Shown: positions 34,051 to 44,833 of the stretch, one piece after another
Numbering within the stretch: position 1 is the stretch's first letter
How the letters are laid out: each line of letters starts with the position of its first letter
Source: Hyaloscypha bicolor E
Lineage: Eukaryota; Ascomycota; Leotiomycetes; Helotiales; Hyaloscyphaceae
Length of the DNA stretch: 64,000 nt
Assembly (NCBI RefSeq): GCF_002865645.1
Contig: NW_020194558.1
Location: 2,818,014 to 2,882,013, forward strand
Reading direction: 5' to 3'
Made by a program: the position numbers and the translations under genes
Notes under the pieces: generated by a model
What the model saw: only the letters and a program-made list of their open reading frames with translations
Told to the model about the DNA's origin: nothing
Databases searched by the model: none

Positions 34051-34352
34051 TGCGTAAGATGAGCACCAGGTGTGGTCCTAGTATCATCAATATGCGAGCC
34101 GGTGCTCAATAGCGGAGACAGGACTTTGCGTGAAGCGCCATTGAACGGAAATTGACTTATTCACAAAGAGCATAGCATGTGAGAACGACAGCGACTATGC
34201 AACATTTCTCGGGAGAGAATCGAGTCATTGTGATTGCAACGAGATTTCTATGGAATTTCATGACATTTTGAGACAAGATAAATATTAGCGTTACTCTTGC
34301 ATACCATGCGTAAGGTATATACCACGCTACCTCCCTGATTCTGCGCTCACCG

Positions 34353-35714
34353 CTATGCTGCCGATGGCTGTCCACGAATGAGTGCTTCGGTCTCAGTATC
34401 TCCGTTTTGAACCGCATAGTCCAATGCCTTGTAGCCTGACTCATCCACCAGGTCTAAGTCAGCCTCTACTTCAATGAGCTTCTTGATGTATTCACGGTGC
34501 TGCTGCGAGGGCTCCCTAGCGAACGCTTGCGCAGGTGTGCAACCCTTAGGAGGATTGAAATACTGCAATGCATCTTCTCGTCGCCCAGCCTGCAGCAGTC
34601 CTAAACCACGGAAGAATCTGTAATAGCCCATCACAGTAGCATTTTCATCGTCCCCTTCAAGCGTGACTCCTTGCGCTTGCTCCCAATTTCGAGTTGCGCC
34701 CACCGTTTGTGCTAGGGCTTGGGGCGTGATACCATCCGCATCTCGTGGTTGTGCCCACTCACTACCATCCTTCGGGCCGAGAACAGCAGTGTTGTCGACG
34801 TAGCCGCGGTGCGCATCGAAGACGAAAAACGTTGCATGCACTCTGCTACCTGACACAATTGATCGGTGGTACGCGCCCGCCGGAACGCTGTAAGTCATGT
34901 CACGCGAATGCGGTTCGCGGCTGCCCGGAGTAACTCTTACGAGTCTTCCCGTGTTTCTTATGGTTGAGCTCATTCGGAGATATCCCGACCCACCCAGCTT
35001 GCCATCTTCGGCGACATAGCAACATCCATAAGTTGCATGAGTGGTCAAAGAGGGATCATCAGGGCTGTCGACTTTGAAGTTGCAGTTTGTGCCATGTCCC
35101 AGTAATGTCCAACTTTGTGCAAATGGCTGGTGGGCATGAATGCAAACTTCAAACTCGCCCCGCCGCCCATCAGGCAGCCATGTATGCAACCGCCATAGTT
35201 CCTCAATGCGGCCATCTTTAAGCAGACTGCATAGCGGGACAGCCAGAAATCCCTGAGCACTGCGGCAAACAAGGAGCTGAAGCTTAGTTCCTTGCGCACT
35301 GATGATAGCTTTGTGGATCAGACTCCAGATTGTATCGAGGCTCGCTGTGTCAACATCCAGCCCGCGCCGTGCCTTCTCTCGCAGTAACGCAACAGCCAGA
35401 GTAATTTGGGCGAGCTGCTGGACACCTTCTTTGTTGTTCTCGGAACTGGAAGCAATGGCCGCACGCCATTCGCCAAAGGGGAGAGCGAGATCAAGGGTCG
35501 TTTTGGCATCGGTCGGTGGTGTACCTAGAGGCGGATTGCTGCCTTTAGTGACTCCGTAGTGTCGTAGCCACTGGGCTAATGGTTGAACATATCCATCAGG
35601 TGCGTTGGTAGCAACTGCAACACCTTCGAGCACACGCAAAAGCGATGCTGCCGCAATGCTCGTCTCATCGTTGGCAATGTTGGCCGTCCATAACTTACCG
35701 TCCGAAGAAGGCAT
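34353..35714 (-). CDS. hypothetical protein, possible cupin-like core, C-terminal ankyrin repeat
   Basis: One exon, 453 aa. Residues about 10-150 are helical (ASLLRVLEGVAVAT, AQITLAVALLREKARRG). Residues about 165-330 are beta-rich with regularly placed His (CIHAHQPFAQSWTLLGHG, EPHSRDMTYSVPAGAYHRS, VHATFFVFDAHRG), which suggests a cupin-like barrel. Next come a helical stretch with tetratricopeptide-like spacing (YYRFFRGLGLLQAGRREDALQYF) and one ankyrin-like unit (LDLVDESGYKALDYAVQNGDTETEALI), after which the protein stops. Ending after a single ankyrin unit is odd, and a 3' truncation is possible. I assign no function. Its position beside the HET genes suggests, but does not show, a link with recognition or defence. 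Confidence 0.7.
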   Translation of the reverse strand: MPSSDGKLWTANIANDETSIAAASLLRVLEGVAVATNAPDGYVQPLAQWLRHYGVTKGSNPPLGTPPTDAKTTLDLALPFGEWRAAIASSSENNKEGVQQLAQITLAVALLREKARRGLDVDTASLDTIWSLIHKAIISAQGTKLQLLVCRSAQGFLAVPLCSLLKDGRIEELWRLHTWLPDGRRGEFEVCIHAHQPFAQSWTLLGHGTNCNFKVDSPDDPSLTTHATYGCCYVAEDGKLGGSGYLRMSSTIRNTGRLVRVTPGSREPHSRDMTYSVPAGAYHRSIVSGSRVHATFFVFDAHRGYVDNTAVLGPKDGSEWAQPRDADGITPQALAQTVGATRNWEQAQGVTLEGDDENATVMGYYRFFRGLGLLQAGRREDALQYFNPPKGCTPAQAFAREPSQQHREYIKKLIEVEADLDLVDESGYKALDYAVQNGDTETEALIRGQPSAA

Positions 35715-35969
35715 GGTGCCGTTTGTCTCAAGGATTTCCGTTTGTCATATACCGATAAGGTAGTAACGGGTCGTAGGAACGAGCAAAGGATGTCCAAGAA
35801 GAAGTTATCCGGGATTGTAGGTTGTCCAGCTGGCGGTTCACATAGGGCGGAGAGGGCCGCTACCTTGAGTTAGCTTCCCCGCCGTCTCCTCCGGCTCGCC
35901 CCACCTCCAAGTTGTCTTTGTTTGGATTCGTGAGGGTCGTGAGTGGTTCGGCGAGAACCGGGCTATGTA
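35715..35969. promoter_or_regulatory. promoter side of the ankyrin-tailed gene
   Basis: About 255 bp between the start codon of the ankyrin-tailed gene and the left TIR of the RIP-degraded element. Nothing specific is recognised. RIP leakage here could silence the gene (inference). Confidence 0.3.
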
Positions 35970-38900
35970 CGGGCTGATTTAGCGACGCTACTGCATCTAT
36001 TATTTTATCGCAATCGCAAAATGAGAATTATGAATCGAGATTTTTTTTAAAGCCATATTTTATATGGAAAACATACCTAATAATGGCCAAATACGTAATT
36101 CCCATGTATTATAGTCGAATGCGCCTAGTACTATTACTCTATTCTCGCTTTTTTGAACTGCCCCCGATTATCCTTATATCTTGACCTATTCCCCGGCCTA
36201 TAATTACTATCCCCTGGTAATTCCTTCCCTCCATCGTCAAGATCTGATCTATTATCGTCGTTATCGCTTGATATAGTCACTTCCACTTATCGCTTCCTCT
36301 TTAATATAGACTTCAGAGGAGGTTGAGGAGGTTTAGTAGGTAGAGCGGGAGTAAAGGCTAGTAAAAACGTTAGATCTACTAGTATATCTAAATTTATTAA
36401 AACTTACTAGCTATAGAAGCAGGAGCAGGAGCAGGAGTAGGAGCAGGAGTAGGAGAAACCGTAATTCTAGCTTCTAGTATAGGTATATTATCCGAATTAA
36501 AATCGTCAGAATTCAGGTCATTATCTGATCCATTCTCTAAAGAAGTAATCTTCTCCTATAGGGCTTCGATCTGTTAATTAGGAGTCGAAGCAGGTAAAAA
36601 AGATACCGTAGATATAACTATAGATATAGATATTACGTTAGGAGTAGTATTAGGAGAGCCTCCTAATAGGGGGCTAAAATCTAGAAAAGGTATCTCCCTA
36701 TTAACTTTTTTACACTTATCCTAAATCTCGTTATCTCTTTACTAAATTATATTAATATCTTAATTAAATACAAGATAAATATACTTTGGCGAGCTCCTAT
36801 TTAATTAGTTAAAGTGAGATAATAAGCCATTAATATTCTTTTTAGCTTTAAATATCTGGCTAGTTATATAGTCGATTCTCTTGTTTTTATCTCTTAGCCA
36901 AACCTATTTATATTAGTACTAATTCTATTAGGATACTAGTAAATAATAGCTTACTTTACTTATAAAAGAGATTATATTTATATGTTCTAAGATTATAATT
37001 CATTAATTAAACTCCCAGTTTTCAAATAACGGAATTAATAATAAAAAAGCCTTGGCTAAATATATAGCGGAATCCTTATATAATAGTTTTTAATTATAAT
37101 AAATAACTATATTAGTAAAGAGGTATATGTTTCTATAAGTAAGCTTTATATACGTATTAAACTATTCTATTATCTATAGCTTAATTTAAATATTTTGAGC
37201 CTCCCGATACTTTTCTAAGCTAAGGAACTTCTTTATAGTTAAAGTAGGTATACTCGTCCCAGTAAAGCTACTCTCTAGTTCTTCTATTTTATATATATAT
37301 AGTATAATAGAAATAAGGATCTTATATTATTTTTCAATAATAGAAGCAGGAGGAATTATTAATTTACCCTTATTAAAGGCCTTTATATATATCCCCTAGC
37401 CGAGAATAAGAGATCCAAAGGCTTTACCCCTTTTCTGGGCCAAATCTAATAAAATTAGTAAATAATATATTAATATCAGGAATTAAATAGATAAATATAT
37501 ACTTTTGCCCTGAGCTTCCTAATAGAAATTACTATATAATTACTCTAAACGTTCGAGCTTAGCCTACTGCCTCCTCTCACGTACTTCTGCCTCAAGGATC
37601 TCCTCTAAGAGATCTATATCCGGAAGGTAGTAAAAAGGATAGGAATTAGCTAAGATATTAATCCCTTAATCTCTTAATAATTAGGCGGTAGTATTTTGAA
37701 ATTGGGTTTGACTAGAAAATGGTATACTATCTAATATAATAATCGGTATAGAAGTAATAGGAGCCGGAGAAGAAGTAGTGGGGTTAATTATATCGTATAG
37801 TAGATACTTTACTATAGAGGGGGAATATAGTACCTCCCGTATAAAATAAGAGTTCTATAGATTAATATTATCTATTATAAATATTTGGGGATAAAAGAAT
37901 AAGGATTTAATTTATAATTAAATATTAGAAAAAGAATATAGCTAATAAATCTAGTAGTTTAGTAAATAGTAATATAAAGATAATTAGTAGAATAGAATTA
38001 TAATATATTAATATTATTTTAATTCTTTAGCCTATATCCCTATAACTTTTTCCCTAAAGAATTTATATACTAGAGACCTATTTCGAAGATTATAGATAGT
38101 AGTATATTACTAATATATAAAAAGAAATAAATATAAGAACTATAAGAAATACCCCTTAGTATAAATTAAAATTAGATTTATTTTATTTATCTCTAGTATT
38201 ATTATTACTTAAAATATGGTTTCCTATATTAGGGATAATAGAATATTAAGTAAGGGGCTATAGGAATTAAGAAAGAAAAATTAAATTCCATATATTAAGA
38301 TATAATTCTTATTATTTTTACTAAATATATTTTATAATTACTTTAAAAGTTTATAAGAACTATTAATTTAATAAAGCTAGTATTAACGGAGAATTTTATC
38401 TATACTATAAAGTCCTTATTACTAAAATAATAAGTTAATAGAATAATTATAGGAGATATAGAAATTAAAGAAATAGGAATTAATTTTCTAAGGAGGCGAA
38501 TTATATAATCTTTTAATATTAAATTAGAAATAAATTACCTATAACTATATGAATTTGACTTATTAAATAGATTACTATTAACTTCTATATTTAATTACTT
38601 TAGTAAATATTAATATTTTTAGCTAATTCTTTCTTTAGAATATATATTAATATATTCTTATTTAATTTCTCTAATACCGGATAAACTATCTAATATTTAT
38701 AGAAGGAATTTCTAGATTATCTTCTTCCTCTACTTTAGGCTCAGATATATATTTATTCTCTATAAACTACCTATACTCTTGGCCATTTATAACCTAATTA
38801 CTATTTGCCCTATTAAAAGTAATATTATCTATAGTAAATCTAGTACTTCCCGTATTATCTTTAACCTCCGCTTTATTATTAAAGCTAATATAGATGAGAT

Positions 38901-41155
38901 TTTTATCTCTATAGCTAGTATCTCTTTCTTTATTAATAAACTAAATACTATCTTAATTATTATAATTCTTTAGCCTTGCCTTCTCTAATTCTATAGCTAC
39001 CTCTAGTAATAAATTCTAATTATATATATCCTTGGGTATTAATAAAAGTCCTAGCTTTAGATAAGTATTCTTTATATTAATTAGGTAATCGGTAATTAAT
39101 TCTCTTAAATATATATAGGTACTCAGGTAGTTTATCTCTCTATTCGAGTTATATATAGACTCTATAATTAGAAGTATAAAACTAGTATTCTTAAGTTCTT
39201 ACTTATACTATTTAAGTATAACCTCTAGTAAATATATATCTTTATTATAGCTAGTATATCTTTTATATAGCTCGTTTAGTTTATTAATATTAATAGGAAT
39301 ACCGTAGTTCCCGATTCTCTTTTACTCTAAAAATATATAGTTCTAGAAGAGTTAGCCAGGAATAATATATAGACGATTAGGCTATTTCCTAATTAAATAG
39401 ATATTCCAAATCCGGACAAACTCCTTAGTTTATTCTCGTATAATAGGCAAATAGACAAAAAGTATAGCTATATAATCGGAGAGAAGTTTGTAAGAATAAA
39501 GCCTTTAAGAGTATAATTACTTAAAAAATATCTTCTATTTATTTAGTATATCCTATATAATATTAGCTAATTAAATTAATCTTTATAGAATTAGACTAAA
39601 TAAATTACCTTTATAACTTGCCCCTATTATATCTCAATTTATTAATTAGCTATACTAGTTCCAAACTAATAAAGATCTTAAAACTAATATGAATTAATAC
39701 CCCTTATTTAGTATATTACTTTATAAAAGATATAATAGGCATTAGTAATTATAGGTATTTCGTATCCTTTATCTAATTAAATATAAAATAGAATAATCTC
39801 TATTTCGTTTATTAAATTAAGGTATTAAACTAGAATAGTAATCTAAAAGATAGTATAAGTAAGTATATATTAGTATAATATTAATTAGGCTAAAGAAAAA
39901 TATAGTATAGAGATTTAGGGGTTTTATTACCTAAATTAAGTATAATTTAAATAACTAGTTCTCTATAATACTATAGAATTATATAGCCGGAATTATAACT
40001 AAATAAATATTAGCCATTTGTAAGGAAGTATATCTATACCGAATTAGGAAGTAATACTACTTATAGTATAACTATTTGAGATTCTAATATAAATTCAAGG
40101 TATAAACTATAAGTAGGTATTAATACCGGTATATATCTTAATACTATAAAATCATAGCTAAGTAAATGTATTAGTAGTTATTTAAATAATAATTTTTGAA
40201 GTTAAGTCCATATTATACTTACCTTATAATAGCTATTAATAGACTAAATAAAGTTTGGCTCATAAATATTATATTCTTTTCTAGCTGCTTTTATCTTTTC
40301 CGAATAATACTATATATTTTCTGGATTAAGTTCCTATATTATAAAAGCTATTCTATTTCTAGAAAACTTCTTACTATTATCTAGAGAATTAAGATAAGTA
40401 TATAAAAGCCGGTATCTATAACTTCTAGTATTGCCCTATAGGCCTTTATCTATTATATATTACTTGAGAATATAGTAAAGTTACTTCTTTTCTAGCTCAA
40501 CTTGCAAATTAAGTATTTAATATCGAAGCCCTATAGCTCGGCGAACCTGCTATAATAATTATAGATTAGGAATATTATATTCTAAGCTCCGGAGGTTAGT
40601 AAGTATATTAGTATTAGTTATATAGATATTATAAAAGAACCATATAATAAGAGCCTTTACCTGAGGAGAAGGCTCGAATATTGAGTATTAGGAAGGTACT
40701 TTCTATTCGGAAAGCCTATTATATAGAGTTCTAAGGGAAATATCGATATTAAAGTTATATTATAACCTTTTAATAATCTCCTTATATAATAGCTATTACT
40801 TAATTAAATAAAGAATATGGGCTTAATAGTAATTAATATTAATCTTTAAACGAGCTATTACGAAGAGGTTAATAATAGAAGATTAAGGAATTAATAATAA
40901 TAAAGGAATAGAAGTATAAATGAAGTATATAGGAGGGCTAGTATATTAGGGGGCATATCACGTGCATTTTATTGAATCTCCTACCCTATCGTATTCCTAC
41001 TATAGAATGCGATAAAACACCATATAGATCGACTGTTTTAATTATATTTAACCATAGGTATTAGTTATATTATTAATAATAGTACATTTTTGAAATATCG
41101 TCGAATTGATTTTCTCAAAAAATAATAGATGCAGTAGCGTCGCTAAAGGAGCCCG
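35970..41155. mobile_element. 5.2-kb RIP-degraded DNA transposon with TIRs and TA duplication
   Basis: The left end CGGGCT (35970) and right end AGCCCG (41155) start imperfect TIRs of about 37 bp sharing TTTAGCGACGCTACTGC. A TA dinucleotide flanks each end (35968-35969 and 41156-41157). The interior is very AT-rich by eye and dense in TA, with almost no CA/TG, as RIP predicts. Remains of coding sequence read on the minus strand near 36560-36410 (acidic SDNDLNSDDFNSDNI, then a Pro/Ala/Thr linker), so a protein once ran right to left. I could not identify the transposase class. 5.2 kb is too long for simple Tc1/mariner, so a nested or larger TA-targeting element is likely. The short ORFs inside are chance. 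Confidence 0.8.
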
Positions 41156-41157
41156 TA

Positions 41158-41597
41158 CTATGCCCGTCGGTAGAAGTTGCAGAATCCGACGAACCGTATC
41201 CCTTCGTCTGGCAGTCATTATGCACAAGGCCTGATTTGGAGGAGGATGTTGTATTTTGATTAAAGTAGAAGGAATCACCGTTCAAAAGCCCACGCCACTC
41301 AACCGCCCATTTATACCCCTGTCAGAACACCAAAAATTTGAGATTTTTTCAAAGTGCTCAAAAAATTCTAAAAACTTCATAGATTCTGAAGAATACTCCA
41401 AATAGCCCGAATATAACCTTTCTTTCTCCAAATTGTAGTGTTGTTGTGGCCAAATTCGATTTTGAGTGGTTAAGTGGCATGGGCATTTGAACCCTGCTAG
41501 GGATATTCACGTGTGGCCGCTAGCGTGGGCAATGGCTCCAAACCAGCCGAAAAAAGTAGCCAGTTTGCCGTCTAGTCGTTAAATAGAGTTATAATAA
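41158..41597. other. intergenic between transposon and fold-back
   Basis: Moderately AT-rich sequence with no gene I can support. It separates the TIR element from the fold-back and the P450 pseudogene. Confidence 0.4.
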
Positions 41598-41709
41598 GCT
41601 AGCCCAATTAGGTAAGGATCTCGCTCTAGTACTACTTTAATAAGCTTTTCCCCCGATTATTTAAGAGTAAGGTAGCGCTAGAGCCAAATCCTTACCTAAT
41701 TAGGCTAGC
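41598..41709. repeat. 112-bp fold-back (hairpin) element
   Basis: Arms of about 43 nt: the left arm starts GCTAGCCCAATTAGGTAAGG (41598) and its inverted partner ends at 41709 with CCTTACCTAATTAGGCTAGC, separated by about 26 nt. The arms differ at a few positions. It is probably a small MITE. It sits just beyond the decayed 3' end of the P450 pseudogene, where the heme-binding exon should be. Confidence 0.8.
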
Positions 41710-41869
41710 CTATCACGTGCTACGGTCACGTGTATATTAATTAAGGTATTTATAAATATTCTTTATTAGCTTAATTAATTCGTAAATAGAATATAATTAA
41801 TGAGAATATTTCATAAATAGATTAAATTAATAGCCATGAATCTAATCTAATCTATTCATTTCTCACACT

Positions 41870-43361
41870 GACTTTCCAGTGAGCGGTTGTATTTCGAATC
41901 TTTAAGCCAGCGATCGGGTCGGAATTCCGTTGGATCAGGGAATATGCTTTCATTCATGAGGATGAAGTAACTGCTTTCGCTAACTGGAGTCCGCTCTTCT
42001 GTCAGTATTCATTTCGGAGACTGTTGATTGCAATTTAGCATTGACTCCAAACGGAATCATCCATTCCTTGTACGTCAGAACTTCATCTGTTGCTATTCGA
42101 GGCAGCCGAGCAGTGACGCCGATGGATATTCGAAGGCCTTTCGATATCACCGCCGACAGGTAAGGGAGCTGTTTCAACTTCGTGACAGAAACTGGACATC
42201 GCGGAGTTGGCATGACAGCCCTCAGCTCAGCCCTCAAAGCATCCAGAATTTTCCTATCCGACAACAGATAGAAAGTTATGTAATATAAAGTCGCAGCGGC
42301 CATCTTCGTCCCAGCTCCGGTCAAGATCTGTCCCTCATCACACAAGCGATCAATGGTCTTTTCCTCAGGCGGTAAAATGCTGTCTCTCAACTCATTGAAG
42401 ATACTTCTATGAGATGCCTCTTGAAGATCTCTTGCTGACTGGGTGTGATCCAGAATAGGTTTGATACGCGCTCGCACACCTGCTTTCAAACCCAGCATTA
42501 ACTTCATGCTTAGATTCATGCTCGAGACCCAGCTGTCTGGCATCATGTTCATCAAAGGCAGTATCCACGGAAACTGTCTGAGCAAAGCGCCACACTCGAA
42601 AGCTCCTTCAAGTGTCTCTTTCCAAACCAGCTTGAAGTCGGGCTCAGAAAGATAGTCATCGCCTCTCGCAAAGGATGACATCCATCGTCAATGTGACATA
42701 AGCCGCATCAGTTCTGATCATTTCTCCCGTTTTCAAATCTGCCCCAATGCTTCGGCAAAATTTGTCAACATTTTCCTGGATCACAGGCTCAAGTTGCGTA
42801 ACTGCTCTTTTGGAGAAGAATAAGTTCAAAGCTCATCTCCGAAGGCGGTGGTGGTCATGGCCTACGGTCGAGAAGCTGGACCCAGGAGTAGCCGCCAAGC
42901 TCACCCAATTATCATACTTGTCTCTTTTCAGAGTCACTGAGCCATAGAGTTCATCACAATACTCTGGATCATTGATATGAAGCTCTTCAGGGCTGATTCG
43001 GACAATGGGGACCTTCAATTTGTCAGCATCACTGGAAATAATTGCTAGCAGTACTCGGAGAATGATATCTCACCATATCTCTCGTGCATTTTCTAGATTT
43101 CCCACATGAATTGCCCGCGTTTGACAACGTCGAAGCAGAACTCATACCACAATCTCAGAGCGGCCAGATTGGGACCCGGGAAATCGCGCAAGAGGGTGGA
43201 ATCACAAACATAGACGGCAATGAAAGTCCAATATCCCGCCAGACCTGCCGCTGCAGCGATAAGCCCGGTTGAGAAGGAACCAGCCTCTTGCTGTTAAACC
43301 CGCATCTATCAAGCCGGTGAGGAGGTTTATCTGCAACAGAGGCTGCGTCGGAGGACGACAT
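41870..43361 (-). pseudogene. cytochrome P450 pseudogene
   Basis: Recognisable P450 sequence in several minus-strand frames: ARFPGPNLAALRLWYEF, ISPEELHINDPEYCDELYGS, LNLFFSKRAVTQLEP, the I-helix region LTGAGTKMAAATLYY, and FPDPTEFRPDRWL near 41930. Lesions: an in-frame stop after QFMWEI, another after HHRLRR, and a frameshift after MIPFGV. The K-helix ExxR is SKGLR (Glu to Lys), and the AGxxT motif is altered. The heme-ligand Cys region is missing; the gene fades out at about 41870 next to AT-rich sequence and the fold-back. One intron (43076 to about 43018, minus) still looks normal. The LHINDPEYxDELYGS and KRDKY motifs recall CYP58/trichodiene-oxygenase-like P450s. Confidence 0.88.
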
Positions 43362-44255
43362 CTGGAGGCTGGACTGGGGCACGGCCTAAGCCGTAGAAGC
43401 TAGCCCTCCCGTCTCCTAATCCCTTTGGGACCGTCCAAACAGTGGGAAGTCTGCTCTCACAACAGTTAGTATATCTTCCTGTCTCCCAGTTGATTTATCG
43501 TTGCAGATGACGAACTCCCCCGGATCCTCGTTCGTCCAATTCAACCCAAACCACTTCTGGAAAGCAGGGTGTCGATGGAAGCGAACGATTGGAGGCGCAA
43601 GACCCCCTGCTTGTCCTAACTCCCCCATCTATCAGCGGCGGTCACATTTGGCTAAGTTGACGATCAACACCAAGTCCATACACCAAGATAACTTTAAAGA
43701 TGAACGAATCCGTCTCAAACACGAGACAACAACGTCTAAAATCTCCCATGACTACAGCTGAGCCTTCACAACATGCAGAGACTGCTCCGGCAGCTCAAGC
43801 ATCACCGCCAGCAATCACCGAAACTACTGTACAACAGCACCTACAACAGCCGGCCCAGAAGCAGACACAGCGTTAAATCCCCAACCACCACAGCCACCGA
43901 GCTCAGCAAGCTGAACCTACAGCCCACCCTCCAAAACAACGACATCTCCTCAGACCCCAACGCCGAACCCAAACCCCCACCTCTCTGCGCTCCGAATCCC
44001 AGATTCCGTGTACGAAAACAGGTGTCGGCGTCGATCCCACGCTTACCAGTTGGACAACACGATTGACCCTCTACCCTCTCCCCTCGCCTACCATCTATCT
44101 CTACCTTTATAATTATACTTATTTAATCTTCATTGATTGATAGACTGACTGACTGACTGATGAGTAGCTCCTCCTAATCGAGGAAGTCGAGTGAGAAGGT
44201 CTAGATATGAAATACGACCCATCAAGTCTTCAGAATAACTTAAACAAATGGGGTT

Positions 44256-44258
<3 letters not shown>
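43362..44258. other. intergenic, possible small gene at 43700-44066
   Basis: A plus-strand ATG at about 43700 opens a Gln/Thr/Pro-rich frame (MNESVSNTRQQRLKSPMTT) that stops at about 43876. A second frame from 43773 to 44066 ends with a basic tail (PNPRFRVRKQVSASIPRLP). Splicing or a frameshift could join them into one small protein of about 120 aa, but no clear intron is visible. Neither part is recognised. Confidence 0.25.

Positions 44259-44297
<39 letters not shown>
44259..44297 (+). repeat. uninterrupted 39-nt poly-G tract
   Basis: 39 consecutive G, preceded by GGGGTTATT and followed by an A/G-rich stretch (AAAGAAAGAGG). It could form G-quadruplexes. The exact length is uncertain because homopolymers are often mis-sequenced. 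It is intergenic, about 0.5 kb beyond the 3' end of the 732-aa gene. Confidence 0.9.
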
Positions 44298-44298
<1 letters not shown>

Positions 44299-44833
44299 AA
44301 GAAAGAGGTGATATAAAGAGAAGAGAAGAGAAGAGAAAGGAGGTAACTGCGTAGAACAGAACAGGGAGAAACATAGAAGTAACAACTTCCCTCAACAACC
44401 AGACGAGAATCGAGAGTCCCGGGTAGAATTGCTTATCACGCGTGTTTCGACGACACAGAGTAGTAGACCATGCTTGAAGCATTAAATCCTCCCTACTACC
44501 ATTCTATTCCTCGCCAACCATCTATCCCACCTCGCAGCTCATTTTGGGCAGCCGCGAGAACAAGAGAAAAGCTATATTTACACACCTTATAATGCCCCAG
44601 CCGAAACGCCATGCCCTGCTCGCTTGCACGCTGAAAAGGAACCTTGAAAACATATAAAACAAAAAAGCAGAAAGAAAAAAGAAAAAAGGGAAAAAATCTT
44701 CCTGTGCAGAGAACGGGTATCTTCCTTCCTCCTTTTGATCGTACAACTCTCGAAATCCCACCACCTCTTCCCTTGACCCCTTTTCATTCCGTCTACCCTC
44801 GACATGGGTATAGAATTGGGCGAAAAATTAGAG

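Noticed and set aside
33834..34444. Minus ORFs at 33834-34109 and 34157-34444
   Set aside because: No domain; overlap the LINE relic or the 3' end of the ankyrin-tailed gene. The second might be a lost 3' part of that gene, but no homology is visible.
38779..40384. Short ORFs (38779-38973, 40196-40384)
   Set aside because: Inside AT-rich RIP-degraded transposon; Ile/Asn/Tyr-rich translations are composition artefacts.
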